Shown: piece by piece, positions 1 to 7,068 of the stretch
How positions within the stretch are numbered: position 1 is the first letter of the stretch
Layout: the number at the start of each line of letters is the position of its first letter
From: JAQBZY01 sp038117205
GTDB taxonomy: Bacteria; Pseudomonadota; Alphaproteobacteria; Rhodospirillales; Casp-alpha2
Reading direction: 5' to 3'
Assembly: GCA_038117205.1 (NCBI GenBank)
Contig: JAYOFL010000048.1
Coordinates: 1 to 29,710 of the forward strand
Length of the DNA stretch: 29,710 nt
Made by a program: the position numbers and the translations under genes
The notes under the pieces: generated by a model
Seen by the model: only the letters and a program-made list of their open reading frames with translations
What the model was told of the DNA's origin: nothing
Database searches by the model: none

Positions 1-1
1 T

Positions 2-238
2 CGCTGCTGGTGGCCAGTCATGAAGCGAGCGAACGTCGCCAAGCGTTATAAGTTCCATTCGCTACGTCATTTCCACGCATCGCGCCTGATCGCCTCTGGA
101 GCATCAGCAAAGGAGGTTATGGCCGAGATGGGCCATGCGTCCGTCCAGATGACTTTCGACACGTACGGCCATTTATTCCGCTCAGACGAGGACGCCAGGA
201 AGGCACGAGCGAATGACCTTGCGGCGGGGCTGGTGTAA
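2..238 (+). CDS. Tyrosine recombinase / phage-type integrase, C-terminal part (5' end outside window)
   Basis: C-terminal catalytic end of a tyrosine site-specific recombinase; the reading frame is open to the left window edge, so the N-terminal domains are missing from view. Visible family motifs are the arginine box HSLRHFHAS, the second histidine in MGHASVQMTFDTYGH and the nucleophile tyrosine within the same segment (TYGH). The family cuts and rejoins DNA at attachment sites to integrate or excise phages and genomic islands. The gene reads toward the 3' end of a tRNA-Met gene about 200 bp downstream, which fits an integrase lying next to an attachment site inside tRNA. The element it serves should lie to the left of the window. 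No frameshift is visible in the part that can be read. A plausible inner ATG lies at position 20, but the frame before it still looks coding, so that ATG is not taken as the start. Confidence 0.9.
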   Translation, partial: RCWWPVMKRANVAKRYKFHSLRHFHASRLIASGASAKEVMAEMGHASVQMTFDTYGHLFRSDEDARKARANDLAAGLV

Positions 239-269
239 TCGCGAACAGAGAACGAACAAACGGCCTCTC

Positions 270-300
270 GCATGTGGCAGCATGTGGCATGCGTGTGGCA
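270..300. repeat. Three tandem 10-mers beside the integrase
   Basis: The decamer gcatgtggca occurs at 270-279 and 280-289, and a one-mismatch copy gcgtgtggca at 291-300. They lie in the 200-bp AT-richer gap between the integrase stop and the tRNA 3' end. Short direct repeats in this position are typical of arm-type integrase or excisionase binding sites next to an att core; that role is inferred. Apart from these and the hairpin at 403-435, nothing else is recognisable in 239-439. Confidence 0.6.
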
Positions 301-394
301 TAGAATTTAAGCGAAGAAAAAAGACGATTAGGGAAAGCGTGAGAAATCAGGGGTTTAGATAAGACGACAAAATTTCTCGAGATTCGCCGTGAAC

Positions 395-435
395 AAAAAA
401 TGAAACCCTGGTAACGCATTGGTTATCCAGGGTTT
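395..435 (-). terminator. Intrinsic terminator after tRNA-Met
   Basis: Arms aaaccctgg (403-411) and ccagggttt (427-435) form a perfect 9-bp stem, extended by a bulged TAAC/GTTA pairing. Read on the minus strand, it follows the tRNA CCA end by a few bases and is followed by a six-T run (complement of 395-400). This is a good Rho-independent terminator for the tRNA. On the plus strand it is followed by tattttgg, so it may also stop integrase transcription. Confidence 0.75.
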
Positions 436-439
436 ATTT

Positions 440-516
440 TGGTAGCGGAGGAGGGATTTGAACCCCCGACACAAGGATTATGATTCCTCTGCTCTGACCA
501 ACTGAGCTACTCCGCC
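440..516 (-). tRNA. tRNA-Met (anticodon CAT)
   Basis: Read on the minus strand this 77-nt gene folds as a complete cloverleaf: acceptor GGCGGAG paired with CTCCGCT, D arm GCTC/GAGC, anticodon stem GAGGA/TCCTT with loop ATCATAA (anticodon CAT), T arm GGGGG/CCCTC around TTCAAAT, discriminator A and an encoded CCA. It matches the elongator tRNA-Met form of alphaproteobacteria; the initiator lacks a G1 pair like this one. A tRNA-Ile2 read by TilS also has CAT and cannot be fully excluded by eye. Its 3' end faces an integrase gene, so it is a likely attachment site. Confidence 0.93.
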
Positions 517-571
517 CCAGATCGTGCCGATCGGCTCAGACCCCGGTCGTCGGGCCCGCTCGGGCACGGCG

Positions 572-600
572 GATTTACGGGCATTCCCCCCACCTGTCAA
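572..600 (-). promoter_or_regulatory. Sigma70-type promoter of tRNA-Met
   Basis: On the minus strand a perfect -35 TTGACA (595-600) is followed by a 17-bp spacer and a -10 TAAATC (572-577). The downstream sequence is GC-rich, as in stable-RNA discriminators, and the tRNA starts about 55 nt further on. Confidence 0.7.
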
Positions 601-631
601 GGTTCGCCGACGATTTCCCTTCCGCCCGCCG

Positions 632-651
632 GGCCATGGATTATCATGGCC
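632..651. promoter_or_regulatory. Inverted repeat upstream of the DUF1194 gene
   Basis: GGCCATG (632-638) and CATGGCC (645-651) form a perfect 7-bp dyad with a 6-nt centre, ending 26 nt before the downstream ATG. It could be an operator or a leader hairpin; the sequence does not decide which. Confidence 0.4.
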
Positions 652-677
652 GGTAACGGACAGTCGGAGCGACGGCC

Positions 678-1400
678 ATGCGGGCGCGGTTCCCGGTTTT
701 TCTCGCCTTTCTACTTCTCACGGCCGCCGGTCCGGCGGCCCCGGCCAAGGCCCAGATCGCCGTCGATCTGGAGTTGGTCCTGGCCGCCGACGGCTCCGGG
801 TCCATCGACGACGACGAGTTGAAATTGCAACGCGAGGGCTACGCCGCGGCCATTGTCCATCCGCGCGTGCTGGGCGCCATCCGGGGCGGCTTCCATCAGC
901 GGATCGCGCTCGCCGTCGTCGAGTGGGGCGGCCCCTACTCGCAGCACACCATCGTCGACTGGCACCTGATCGACGGCGAGGCCAGCGCCCAGATCTTCGC
1001 CACCAAACTGCTGGCCGCACCCCGCGCCGCCGAAAGCTACAACTCGATCAGCGAGGCCATCGCGTACTCCACCAACCTGATCGAGACCAACGGCTACGCC
1101 GGCAAGCGGAAGATCATCGACATTTCCGGCGACGGGCCGCAGATCGGCGGCCGGCCGCTCGCCGAGATCCGGGCGGCGGCGGTCCTTCGCGGCATCACCA
1201 TCAACGCGCTGGTCGTCTACAAGCCGGGCGGGCTGAACACCGGGCCCTTGGGCGAGCCGCTGGTCGAGCATTACAGCCGCGACGTCATCGGCGGGCGCGG
1301 CGCCTTCGTCGAGGTGGCGGAAGGCCGCGACCAGTTCGCCGCCGCCATCCTCAAGAAAATGATCCTGGAAATCGCCGAGACGCCGGAGAAGCGGCGCTAG
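678..1400 (+). CDS. DUF1194 family secreted protein with VWA-like fold
   Basis: A 240-residue protein with an N-terminal signal peptide (positive start, hydrophobic core FLAFLLLTAAG, probable cleavage after AKA near residue 25). The rest matches the DUF1194 family, which has a von Willebrand factor A-like fold. The metal-site motif DGSGS is at residues 38-42, and later conserved segments include ISGDGPQIGG and the block ITINALVV. The length is typical for the family. It is expected to be periplasmic or secreted; the biochemical role of the family is unknown, although VWA folds usually bind protein partners through a metal ion. The start ATG has GGAGCGA just upstream. The gene stands alone: the tRNA upstream is on the other strand and the downstream lipoprotein gene is convergent, with only 22 bp between the two stops. 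Only one plus-strand gene is present, so there is no operon context to suggest a partner. Confidence 0.85.
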   Translation: MRARFPVFLAFLLLTAAGPAAPAKAQIAVDLELVLAADGSGSIDDDELKLQREGYAAAIVHPRVLGAIRGGFHQRIALAVVEWGGPYSQHTIVDWHLIDGEASAQIFATKLLAAPRAAESYNSISEAIAYSTNLIETNGYAGKRKIIDISGDGPQIGGRPLAEIRAAAVLRGITINALVVYKPGGLNTGPLGEPLVEHYSRDVIGGRGAFVEVAEGRDQFAAAILKKMILEIAETPEKRR

Positions 1401-1422
1401 GCCCCTTCCCCGCGCACGGTAA

Positions 1423-1956
1423 TCATTGCAGGTGCGGCGAGCCGATCAGGGCCGCCGGTTCGACCGGTTGCACGGGCTGGGCGGCGGGCGCCGGGGCCGT
1501 CTCGATCAGGGCGTCCGGCATGACGGAGGGTTTCGCGGCGTTCTCGGCGAGCGTGCGGAGGAACGCCATGGTGCCCATGTCCGTCGCCTTCAGTTCCGCC
1601 GTCCGCGTTTCCGCGCGTCCTTCGGCGGTCAGCCACGGCCGGTCGGCGAGATCGCCGTGCGGCATGGGGCGCGGCACCGGCTCCGGATCCTTGACCCAGT
1701 AGTTGACCGTCTCCGGCGCCTTCAGGGGCGGCACGACCGGCGGTTCCGGCTTTTCGTAGCGGCTCGGATGCGGGCCGAAATAGTTCACCAGCCGCCGCTC
1801 GTCCCGGTGATAGGGCGTGCGGTAGCATTCGGTGCCTGCCAGCGACTGGTAGCAGTAGATGGGCTCGAAATCCTTCACTTGGGCTTCGTATTGATCGATG
1901 CTGCCGCACGCCGACAGCAGCCCCGCCACACCCAAAATCATCGCATTCCGACGCAT
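1423..1956 (-). CDS. Small lipoprotein of unknown function
   Basis: A 177-residue protein beginning with a short signal sequence and a clear lipobox LSAC (residues 14-17), so Cys17 would be lipidated and the mature protein membrane-anchored. The N-terminal half has a compact Tyr/Cys-rich part with YCYQSLAG, CYRTPYH and ERRLVNYFGP; two further cysteines lie within this part. The C-terminal third is rich in Pro and Ala (APAPAAQPVQPVEP), likely a flexible tail. I recognise the YCYQSLAG...YFGP pattern as that of a conserved uncharacterised lipoprotein of Rhodospirillales-like genomes, but no function can be assigned. A GAGGAGGA-rich stretch precedes the ATG. It is transcribed away from acuI, with 116 bp between its start and the acuI stop; it is therefore downstream of the acuI terminator and probably has its own promoter in that gap. 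Confidence 0.8.
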   Translation of the reverse strand: MRRNAMILGVAGLLSACGSIDQYEAQVKDFEPIYCYQSLAGTECYRTPYHRDERRLVNYFGPHPSRYEKPEPPVVPPLKAPETVNYWVKDPEPVPRPMPHGDLADRPWLTAEGRAETRTAELKATDMGTMAFLRTLAENAAKPSVMPDALIETAPAPAAQPVQPVEPAALIGSPHLQ

Positions 1957-2017
1957 CGCATCCTCCTCGTCCGGTCGTTGCCGGGAGGAAATTGCAGAAA
2001 CGATGCCAAAACGGAGA

Positions 2018-2041
2018 CGGGCCGGCGTTTCCGCCGGCCCG
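2018..2041 (-). terminator. Hairpin downstream of acuI
   Basis: Perfect 9-bp GC-rich stem gggccggcg / cgccggccc (2019-2027 and 2032-2040, plus a closing C-G pair) with a 4-nt loop. On the minus strand it lies about 32 nt after the acuI stop and is followed by gtctccgtttt, a weak U tract. It probably ends the long minus-strand glycan/pyrC/acuI transcript. Confidence 0.6.
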
Positions 2042-2072
2042 CTTGAGATTCAACGCGTTAGGTCGGAATTCG

Positions 2073-3077
2073 TTAACCGTTGACGTCGACGACCGTGCGG
2101 CCGCGTACCGCGCCCTTGAGAATTTGCCCGCCGAGCGCCGGCAACTCGGCAAATCCTACCCGGTTGGAGATTTCCTTGAGCTTGCCCATCGGCAGTTCCT
2201 TGGCGAGCCGGCCCCAGGCCGTCACCCGGCGGTCCTTCGGGCAGGTCGCGGAATCGATGCCGCAGAGATTGATGCCGCGCAGCAGGAACGGCAGCACCGA
2301 CGTTTCCAGCTTGAACGAGCCGGCGTTGCCGACCGACGCGCAGGTGCCCCAGTAGGCGAGCGTGGCGAGCGCGTGGTGCAGCGTCGTGCCGCCGACGTTG
2401 TCGATGGCGGAGGCCCAGCGTTCGCTGCCGAGCGGCCCCTTCGGCGGCGTCGCCAGCTCGTCGCGCTCGACGATCATCGTGGCGCCGAGGCCCTTGAGAT
2501 AGTCGTGCTGTTCGGCGCGCCCCGTGGACGCGGCGACCTTGTAGCCGATGTTCGCCAGCGCCGCGACGGCGATGGAGCCGACGCCGCCGGCGCCGCCCGT
2601 CACCAGCACTTCCTTTTCCGCCTTCGGCGTCAGGCCGTGCTCTTCCAGCGTCATGATCGCCAGCATGGCGGTGAAGCCGGCGGTACCGATGGCCATTGCC
2701 TGTTCCAGGTCGAGCCCCTTCGGCAGCTTGACCAGCCAGTCGCCCTTGACCCGCGCCCGCGTCGCCATGCCGCCCCAGTGCACCTCGCCGACGCGCCAGC
2801 CGGTCAGGATGACCTCGTCGCCCGGCTTGTAGTCGGGATGCGACGACGTCTCGACGACGCCCGAGAAGTCGATGCCCGGCACGTGCGGATAATTGCGCAC
2901 CAGCTTGCCGAGGCCGTTCAGGATCATGCCGTCCTTGTAGTTGAGCGTCGTGTACTTGACGGCGACGGTAACGTCGCCTTCCGGCAGGCGGTCGTTCGGC
3001 AGCGTCTGGAAGCTGCTCGTGACCTTGCCCTCCGCGTCCTGTTCCAGGACCAGGGCCTTGAATTCCGTATCGCTCAT
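2073..3077 (-). CDS. acuI: AcuI/YhdH-type acrylyl-CoA reductase, MDR family
   Basis: A 334-residue medium-chain dehydrogenase/reductase of the YhdH/AcuI group, which reduces acryloyl-CoA to propanoyl-CoA with NADPH in the cytoplasm. Visible features: TLNYKDG near residue 45, the GroES-like substrate domain with PGIDFSGVV (residues 67-75), the dinucleotide loop VTGGAGGVGS (159-168), and STGRAEQHDYLKGLGA, whose Arg after Thr-Gly suits NADPH. The zinc ligands of alcohol dehydrogenases are absent, as is normal for this group. Length matches the family (about 325-335). The ATG at 3077 is chosen because GGAGA lies 7-10 nt upstream and the family N-terminus begins there; a longer frame to 3116 adds an unconserved leader. 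It follows pyrC on the same strand after 84 bp. The family also contains general quinone-reductase-like enzymes, so the exact substrate is inferred. Confidence 0.88.
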   Translation of the reverse strand: MSDTEFKALVLEQDAEGKVTSSFQTLPNDRLPEGDVTVAVKYTTLNYKDGMILNGLGKLVRNYPHVPGIDFSGVVETSSHPDYKPGDEVILTGWRVGEVHWGGMATRARVKGDWLVKLPKGLDLEQAMAIGTAGFTAMLAIMTLEEHGLTPKAEKEVLVTGGAGGVGSIAVAALANIGYKVAASTGRAEQHDYLKGLGATMIVERDELATPPKGPLGSERWASAIDNVGGTTLHHALATLAYWGTCASVGNAGSFKLETSVLPFLLRGINLCGIDSATCPKDRRVTAWGRLAKELPMGKLKEISNRVGFAELPALGGQILKGAVRGRTVVDVNG

Positions 3078-3161
3078 GTCGGTCTCTCCGATAAATGATC
3101 GCGCGTTTCGCGGCATGATAGGTGCTGGCGGTGGAAGGTCAAACGCCGGCCGGGGCGAGCG

Positions 3162-4208
3162 TCAGCCGAGCTTCCAGCCGAGCCGTTCGCCGGCCAGGAA
3201 GGGCTGCACCGGCGTCCCTTCCGACGTGACGACGCTCTCCGGCACCGTCCACTCCCGGCGCTCGAGCGTCACGGTTTCCGAGTTCACGGGCAGGCCGTAG
3301 AACGCCGGCCCGTTCAAGGACGCGAACGCCTCCAGCCTGTCCAGCGCCGCTTCCTCCTCGAACACGCGGGTATAGACCTCGAGCGCGTTAGGGGCGGAGA
3401 AGATGCCGGCACAGCCGCAGGCCGCTTCCTTCAGGTGCTGCGCGTGCGGCGCCGTGTCGGTGCCGAGGAAGAACCGTGCATCGCCCGACGTCGCCGCCTT
3501 CCGAAGTGCCAAACGATGCACTTCGCGCTTGGCGATGGGCAGGCAATAGAGGTGCGGGCGGATACCGCCCTTGAAGATGTCGGTGCGGTTGATGACCAGA
3601 TGGTGCGCCGTGACGGTGGCGCCGAGCCGGCCGCTGGTGTCCGCCGCCACGAAATCCGCCGCGTCCTTGGTGGTGATGTGCTCGAAGACGACCTTGAGGG
3701 CCGGCATGGCCTTGAGAAGCGGCGACAGCACCCGCTCGATGAAGACGGCTTCCCGGTCGAAGATGTCGACGGCGCCGTCCGTCACCTCGCCATGCACCAA
3801 AAGCGGCATGCCGATCTTCTGCATGCGCTCCAGCGCCGGATACGCCTTCTTGATGTCGGTGACGCCCGACGCCGAATTGGTGGTGGCGCCCGCCGGATAG
3901 AGCTTCACCGCCGTGAACACGCCTTCGGCGTGGCCGCGCGCCAGTTCGTCCGGATCGGTGTCGTCCGTCAGGTACGCCGTCATCAGCGGTTCGAAACGGA
4001 CGTCCGCCGGCACGGCGGCGAGAATACGGGTGCGGTAGGCGGCGGCGGCGGCCGTCGTCGTCACCGGCGGCACCAGGTTCGGCATGACGATGGCGCGGGC
4101 GAATTGCCGGGCCGTCAGCGGCACCACGGCGGCCAGCATGGCGCCGTCGCGGAAATGCACGTGCCAATCGTCCGGCCGGCGGATGGTCAGGGATTTGGCT
4201 TCAGACAT
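3162..4208 (-). CDS. pyrC: Dihydroorotase (class II, PyrC)
   Basis: A 348-residue dihydroorotase, interconverting N-carbamoyl-aspartate and dihydroorotate in pyrimidine synthesis; cytoplasmic and zinc-dependent. The metal and catalytic residues of the amidohydrolase family are all visible: HVH (His16 and His18), the carboxylated lysine in FTAVKLYPAG (Lys102), His139 in LVHGEV, His177 in FEHITT, and Asp251 in FLGTDTAPH. The DWHVHFRDG start and length identify the short E. coli-like PyrC class, not the longer PyrC/PyrX class usually seen next to pyrB. The start has GGAAAAGAAG upstream. It lies 56 bp downstream of the asnB stop and 84 bp before acuI. It is the only pyrimidine gene in the window and may be carried on the tail of the glycan transcript; the gap is large enough for its own promoter. 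Confidence 0.95.
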   Translation of the reverse strand: MSEAKSLTIRRPDDWHVHFRDGAMLAAVVPLTARQFARAIVMPNLVPPVTTTAAAAAYRTRILAAVPADVRFEPLMTAYLTDDTDPDELARGHAEGVFTAVKLYPAGATTNSASGVTDIKKAYPALERMQKIGMPLLVHGEVTDGAVDIFDREAVFIERVLSPLLKAMPALKVVFEHITTKDAADFVAADTSGRLGATVTAHHLVINRTDIFKGGIRPHLYCLPIAKREVHRLALRKAATSGDARFFLGTDTAPHAQHLKEAACGCAGIFSAPNALEVYTRVFEEEAALDRLEAFASLNGPAFYGLPVNSETVTLERREWTVPESVVTSEGTPVQPFLAGERLGWKLG

Positions 4209-4264
4209 GCGACTTCTTTTCCATGAAAGTGGCCCTAAGTCCAGGGCCGGTCGGGATGCCTCGG

Positions 4265-6043
4265 TCAGGCCGCCAGAACGTCCTCGACGGCGCCGTCAGC
4301 GGGCCGTCCGAGCATGTGCCGGTTGTGCCAGAGCGCATAGAACAGCAGCGTCCATTGCGCCTTGCCGGCTTTCTTGCCGCCCTCCGCGAAGAGCGCCTGC
4401 ACGGCGGCCGGATCGCATATTTCCTGGATGCCGGGCTGCGCCGCCACCAGCGCGCCGATCCGCCCGCCGGCCGACGCGATCCAGTCCTCGACCGGCACCG
4501 TGAAGCCCTGTTTATTGGCGAATGCCCTGGCCGCCGGCAGGGCCGTCTCCAGCCACTTGCGGAGCAGCCATTTGCCGACGCCGTGCCGGACCTTCATGCG
4601 GTCCGGCAGCGAAAACGCGAAGCCGGCGACCATCGGGTCGAGGAACGGCACCCGTCCCTCGACGCCGTGCGCCATCAGGCAGCGGTCGAGCTTGTTCAGC
4701 AGATCGTTCGGCAGCCAGTCCGCGCAATCGACCGCCTGGGCGCGTTGCAGCGCCGAGCGGCCCCAGCCGGCGGCGTCCGCTTCCGCCCGTTCGATGCCGG
4801 CACGCCAGTCCGTCGGCTCCACCCTGAGCACGCCGAGACCCGCCAGGATCGACGCCGAGCGCATGGGCCGGCCGCCGAACAGCGCCGGCCGCCGCACCCG
4901 CCGGTAGCGGCCGTAACCGCCGAAAAGCTCGTCGCCCCCCTCGCCCGACAGAACCACCTTGAGGCCGGCGTCCCGGGCGGCGCGGGCCAGGAGATAGGTC
5001 GGCACGATGGCGTAGTCGGCGGCCGGATCGTCCATGGCGGCGGCGATGGCCGGCAACTCACGCCAGAAATCGGCCTCCGTCACCTCGATCTCGTGGTGCT
5101 CGGCGCCGACGGCCTCGGCCACGCTCCGCGCCTGCGCCCGTTCGTCAGCGGCGCCGGTGCCGGGGAAGCCGGCCGTGAACGCCCGCACCGGCGTCGGGTT
5201 CAGGCGCCGCATGACGGCGAGCAGCGCCGTCGAGTCGATGCCGCCCGACAGGAACATGCCGTAGGGCACATCGGAACGCTGGTGCACGTTGACGGCGTCA
5301 GAGATCACGCGGTCGAATTCCGCAAGCGCCGCCTCACCGGACAAACCGCGCCCGCCCCCCGGCGGCAGCGCCGACAGCGTGAGGCGCTCGGCGATGCGGC
5401 CTTCCCGCACCACCATCGTCTCGCCCGGCAGGACGCGGTAAATGCCGGTGAACGGCGTTTCGGCGCCGGTGGTGAATTGCAGCGCCAGCAGCTCGTCGCG
5501 CTTCTTCGCGTTGATGTTCGGCCGCGCGACGCCGGCGGCGATCAATACCGCCGGCTCGGAGGCGAACACGAAGCCGTCCTCGGCGACACCGTAATAGAGT
5601 GGCTTGATGCCGAACGGGTCGCGCGCCAGCACCAGCGAATTGTCGCGCATGTCGTGGATGGCGATGGCGTACATGCCGCGAAGCTGCTCGCCGAATTCCA
5701 TGCCGTGCTCGGCATAGAGATAAAGCGGTGTCTCGCAATCGGACCCGGTGCGGAACGGCGTCCCCTGCATGCGCTGACGGAGTTCGACGTAGTTGTAGAT
5801 TTCGCCGTTGGCGACGAGCGCCAGATCGTCCGGCCCGCCCTCCGCCGACGCGGCGAACAGCGGCTGGTCGCCGGTCGCGAGGTCGATGATGGCGAGCCGC
5901 GTCTGCAGCAGCGCGACGCCCGACTTCACGTGCCGGCCGTCACCGTCCGGCCCCCGGTGCCGGAGTGCCGCCAGCATGCCGTCGAGGACGGTGTCCGCGG
6001 GGGCACGTCCGTCCGTCGACATGATGCCGGCGATGCCGCACAT
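4265..6043 (-). CDS. asnB: Asparagine synthase-type glutamine amidotransferase (AsnB family)
   Basis: A 592-residue two-domain enzyme. The N-terminal class-II glutaminase domain begins MCGIAG, with the nucleophile Cys2 exposed after Met removal, then RHRGPDGDG (28-36), VANGEIYN (77-84) and GSDCETPL. The C-terminal ATP-pyrophosphatase domain has SGGIDS (266-271), SGEGGDELFGGYGRYRR from 366 and the late EGRVPFLD motif. Glutamine-derived ammonia would be transferred to an adenylated carboxylate. The family includes true asparagine synthetase and relatives that amidate sugar acids in surface polysaccharides. Here it starts 2 bp after the stop of a glycosyltransferase gene, as the fifth member of a glycosyltransferase run, so a role in amidating a glycan is as likely as asparagine synthesis; sequence alone does not decide. 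The start is fixed by the required Cys2, so the long upstream extension of the same frame is not coding. Confidence 0.92.
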   Translation of the reverse strand: MCGIAGIMSTDGRAPADTVLDGMLAALRHRGPDGDGRHVKSGVALLQTRLAIIDLATGDQPLFAASAEGGPDDLALVANGEIYNYVELRQRMQGTPFRTGSDCETPLYLYAEHGMEFGEQLRGMYAIAIHDMRDNSLVLARDPFGIKPLYYGVAEDGFVFASEPAVLIAAGVARPNINAKKRDELLALQFTTGAETPFTGIYRVLPGETMVVREGRIAERLTLSALPPGGGRGLSGEAALAEFDRVISDAVNVHQRSDVPYGMFLSGGIDSTALLAVMRRLNPTPVRAFTAGFPGTGAADERAQARSVAEAVGAEHHEIEVTEADFWRELPAIAAAMDDPAADYAIVPTYLLARAARDAGLKVVLSGEGGDELFGGYGRYRRVRRPALFGGRPMRSASILAGLGVLRVEPTDWRAGIERAEADAAGWGRSALQRAQAVDCADWLPNDLLNKLDRCLMAHGVEGRVPFLDPMVAGFAFSLPDRMKVRHGVGKWLLRKWLETALPAARAFANKQGFTVPVEDWIASAGGRIGALVAAQPGIQEICDPAAVQALFAEGGKKAGKAQWTLLFYALWHNRHMLGRPADGAVEDVLAA

Positions 6044-6045
6044 GC

Positions 6046-7068
6046 CTAGGCCAGCACCTTCTCGAAGAAGTCCATGTACTGCTTCACGACGCGCTCTTCC
6101 GTGAACTGCGCCTGATAGGCCTCGTAGCCGCGGCGCGCAATGCGCTCGCGAAGATCGTCGTCCTCGAGGACCGTGCGGATGGCGCGACCCATGGTCGCCT
6201 CGTCGTCGACCGGCACCAGAACGCCGTTGTCCAGGTGCTCGATCAGCGTACCCGGCCCCATGCTGTCGGCGGCAATCACCGGAATGCCCTGCGCCCAGGC
6301 CTCGATGACGACGTTGCCGAGCGGCTCGTGACGCGACGGGCAGACGAACAGATCGCTGGCCGCCAGCAGCGATGCGGTATCGTCGCGCCAGCCGAGAAAG
6401 CGGACCCGCGGCTTTACCGCCAGCTTTTCCGCGAGTTTTTGCAATTCGCCCCGCATCGGCCCCTCGCCGGCGATCCAGAGATAGGCGTCCGGCACGCGGG
6501 CGATCGCCTGCAGCAGAACGTCGAAAGCCTTGTTCTCGTGCAGCCGGCCCATGCCGAGCACGACCGGCACACCCTTCGGCGTGAAGAATTCGCTCCTGGA
6601 CGCGGGCGCCGCTTCCGTCGCGTCGACGAAGTTGGGCAGATAGTGGGCGCGCTCGCGCGGCCAACCCTGTTCGGCCAGATAATCGACGATATCGCGGGTG
6701 TTGCCGATCAGATGCTGGCACTTGGCGTAGTATTTGAGATCGTAATAGCCGCCGAGCCGGCCGCAATGGACGAAATCGCCTTTCGGGCAGAACCCGGTCG
6801 CCCTGTTCATCCAAGTCAGCACGATGTCGGGCTTGAAGGCGGCGATCTCGCGTTTCAGGGCGCGCGGCGTCGTCCAGTCGAAACGCCCGCCGAAAGGCAA
6901 CTGCACCGGCTCGACGCCCCCCGTCCGCAACAACTGGGCGCGCGCCGGGTTCTCGCGGATGATGACCTTTTGTTCCAGACCGGTGCGGCCGAGGGCGATC
7001 GCGAGGCGCACGAAGAACGCCTCGGCGCCGCCGAATTCCGCGCCTGCCATCGCTTGTAAAATCTTCAT
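6046..7068 (-). CDS. Glycosyltransferase family 4 protein
   Basis: A 340-residue GT-B fold glycosyltransferase of the retaining GT4 type. The N-terminal domain starts MKILQAM with a glycine-rich acceptor loop (EFGGAEAFF). The C-terminal donor domain has VVLGMGRLHENKAFDVLLQA, IAGEGPMRGEL, the region FVCPSRHEPLGNVVIEAWAQG with the E-x7-E motif (Glu in RHEPLG and Glu in VIEAW), and IPVIAADSMGPGTLI. Family members move a sugar from a nucleotide donor onto a lipid-linked or LPS acceptor at the cytoplasmic face of the inner membrane. No signal or membrane helix is seen. Its start overlaps the preceding gene's stop by 4 bp (ATGA) and asnB follows after 2 bp, so all three are surely translated from one mRNA. 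Donor and acceptor cannot be told from the sequence. Confidence 0.9.
   Translation of the reverse strand: MKILQAMAGAEFGGAEAFFVRLAIALGRTGLEQKVIIRENPARAQLLRTGGVEPVQLPFGGRFDWTTPRALKREIAAFKPDIVLTWMNRATGFCPKGDFVHCGRLGGYYDLKYYAKCQHLIGNTRDIVDYLAEQGWPRERAHYLPNFVDATEAAPASRSEFFTPKGVPVVLGMGRLHENKAFDVLLQAIARVPDAYLWIAGEGPMRGELQKLAEKLAVKPRVRFLGWRDDTASLLAASDLFVCPSRHEPLGNVVIEAWAQGIPVIAADSMGPGTLIEHLDNGVLVPVDDEATMGRAIRTVLEDDDLRERIARRGYEAYQAQFTEERVVKQYMDFFEKVLA

Noticed and set aside
4223..6049. Long plus-strand open frame opposite asnB (608 codons)
   Set aside because: The sequence is Arg/Pro/His-rich with no family motifs, and the opposite strand holds a clear amidotransferase. High GC keeps the antisense frame open.
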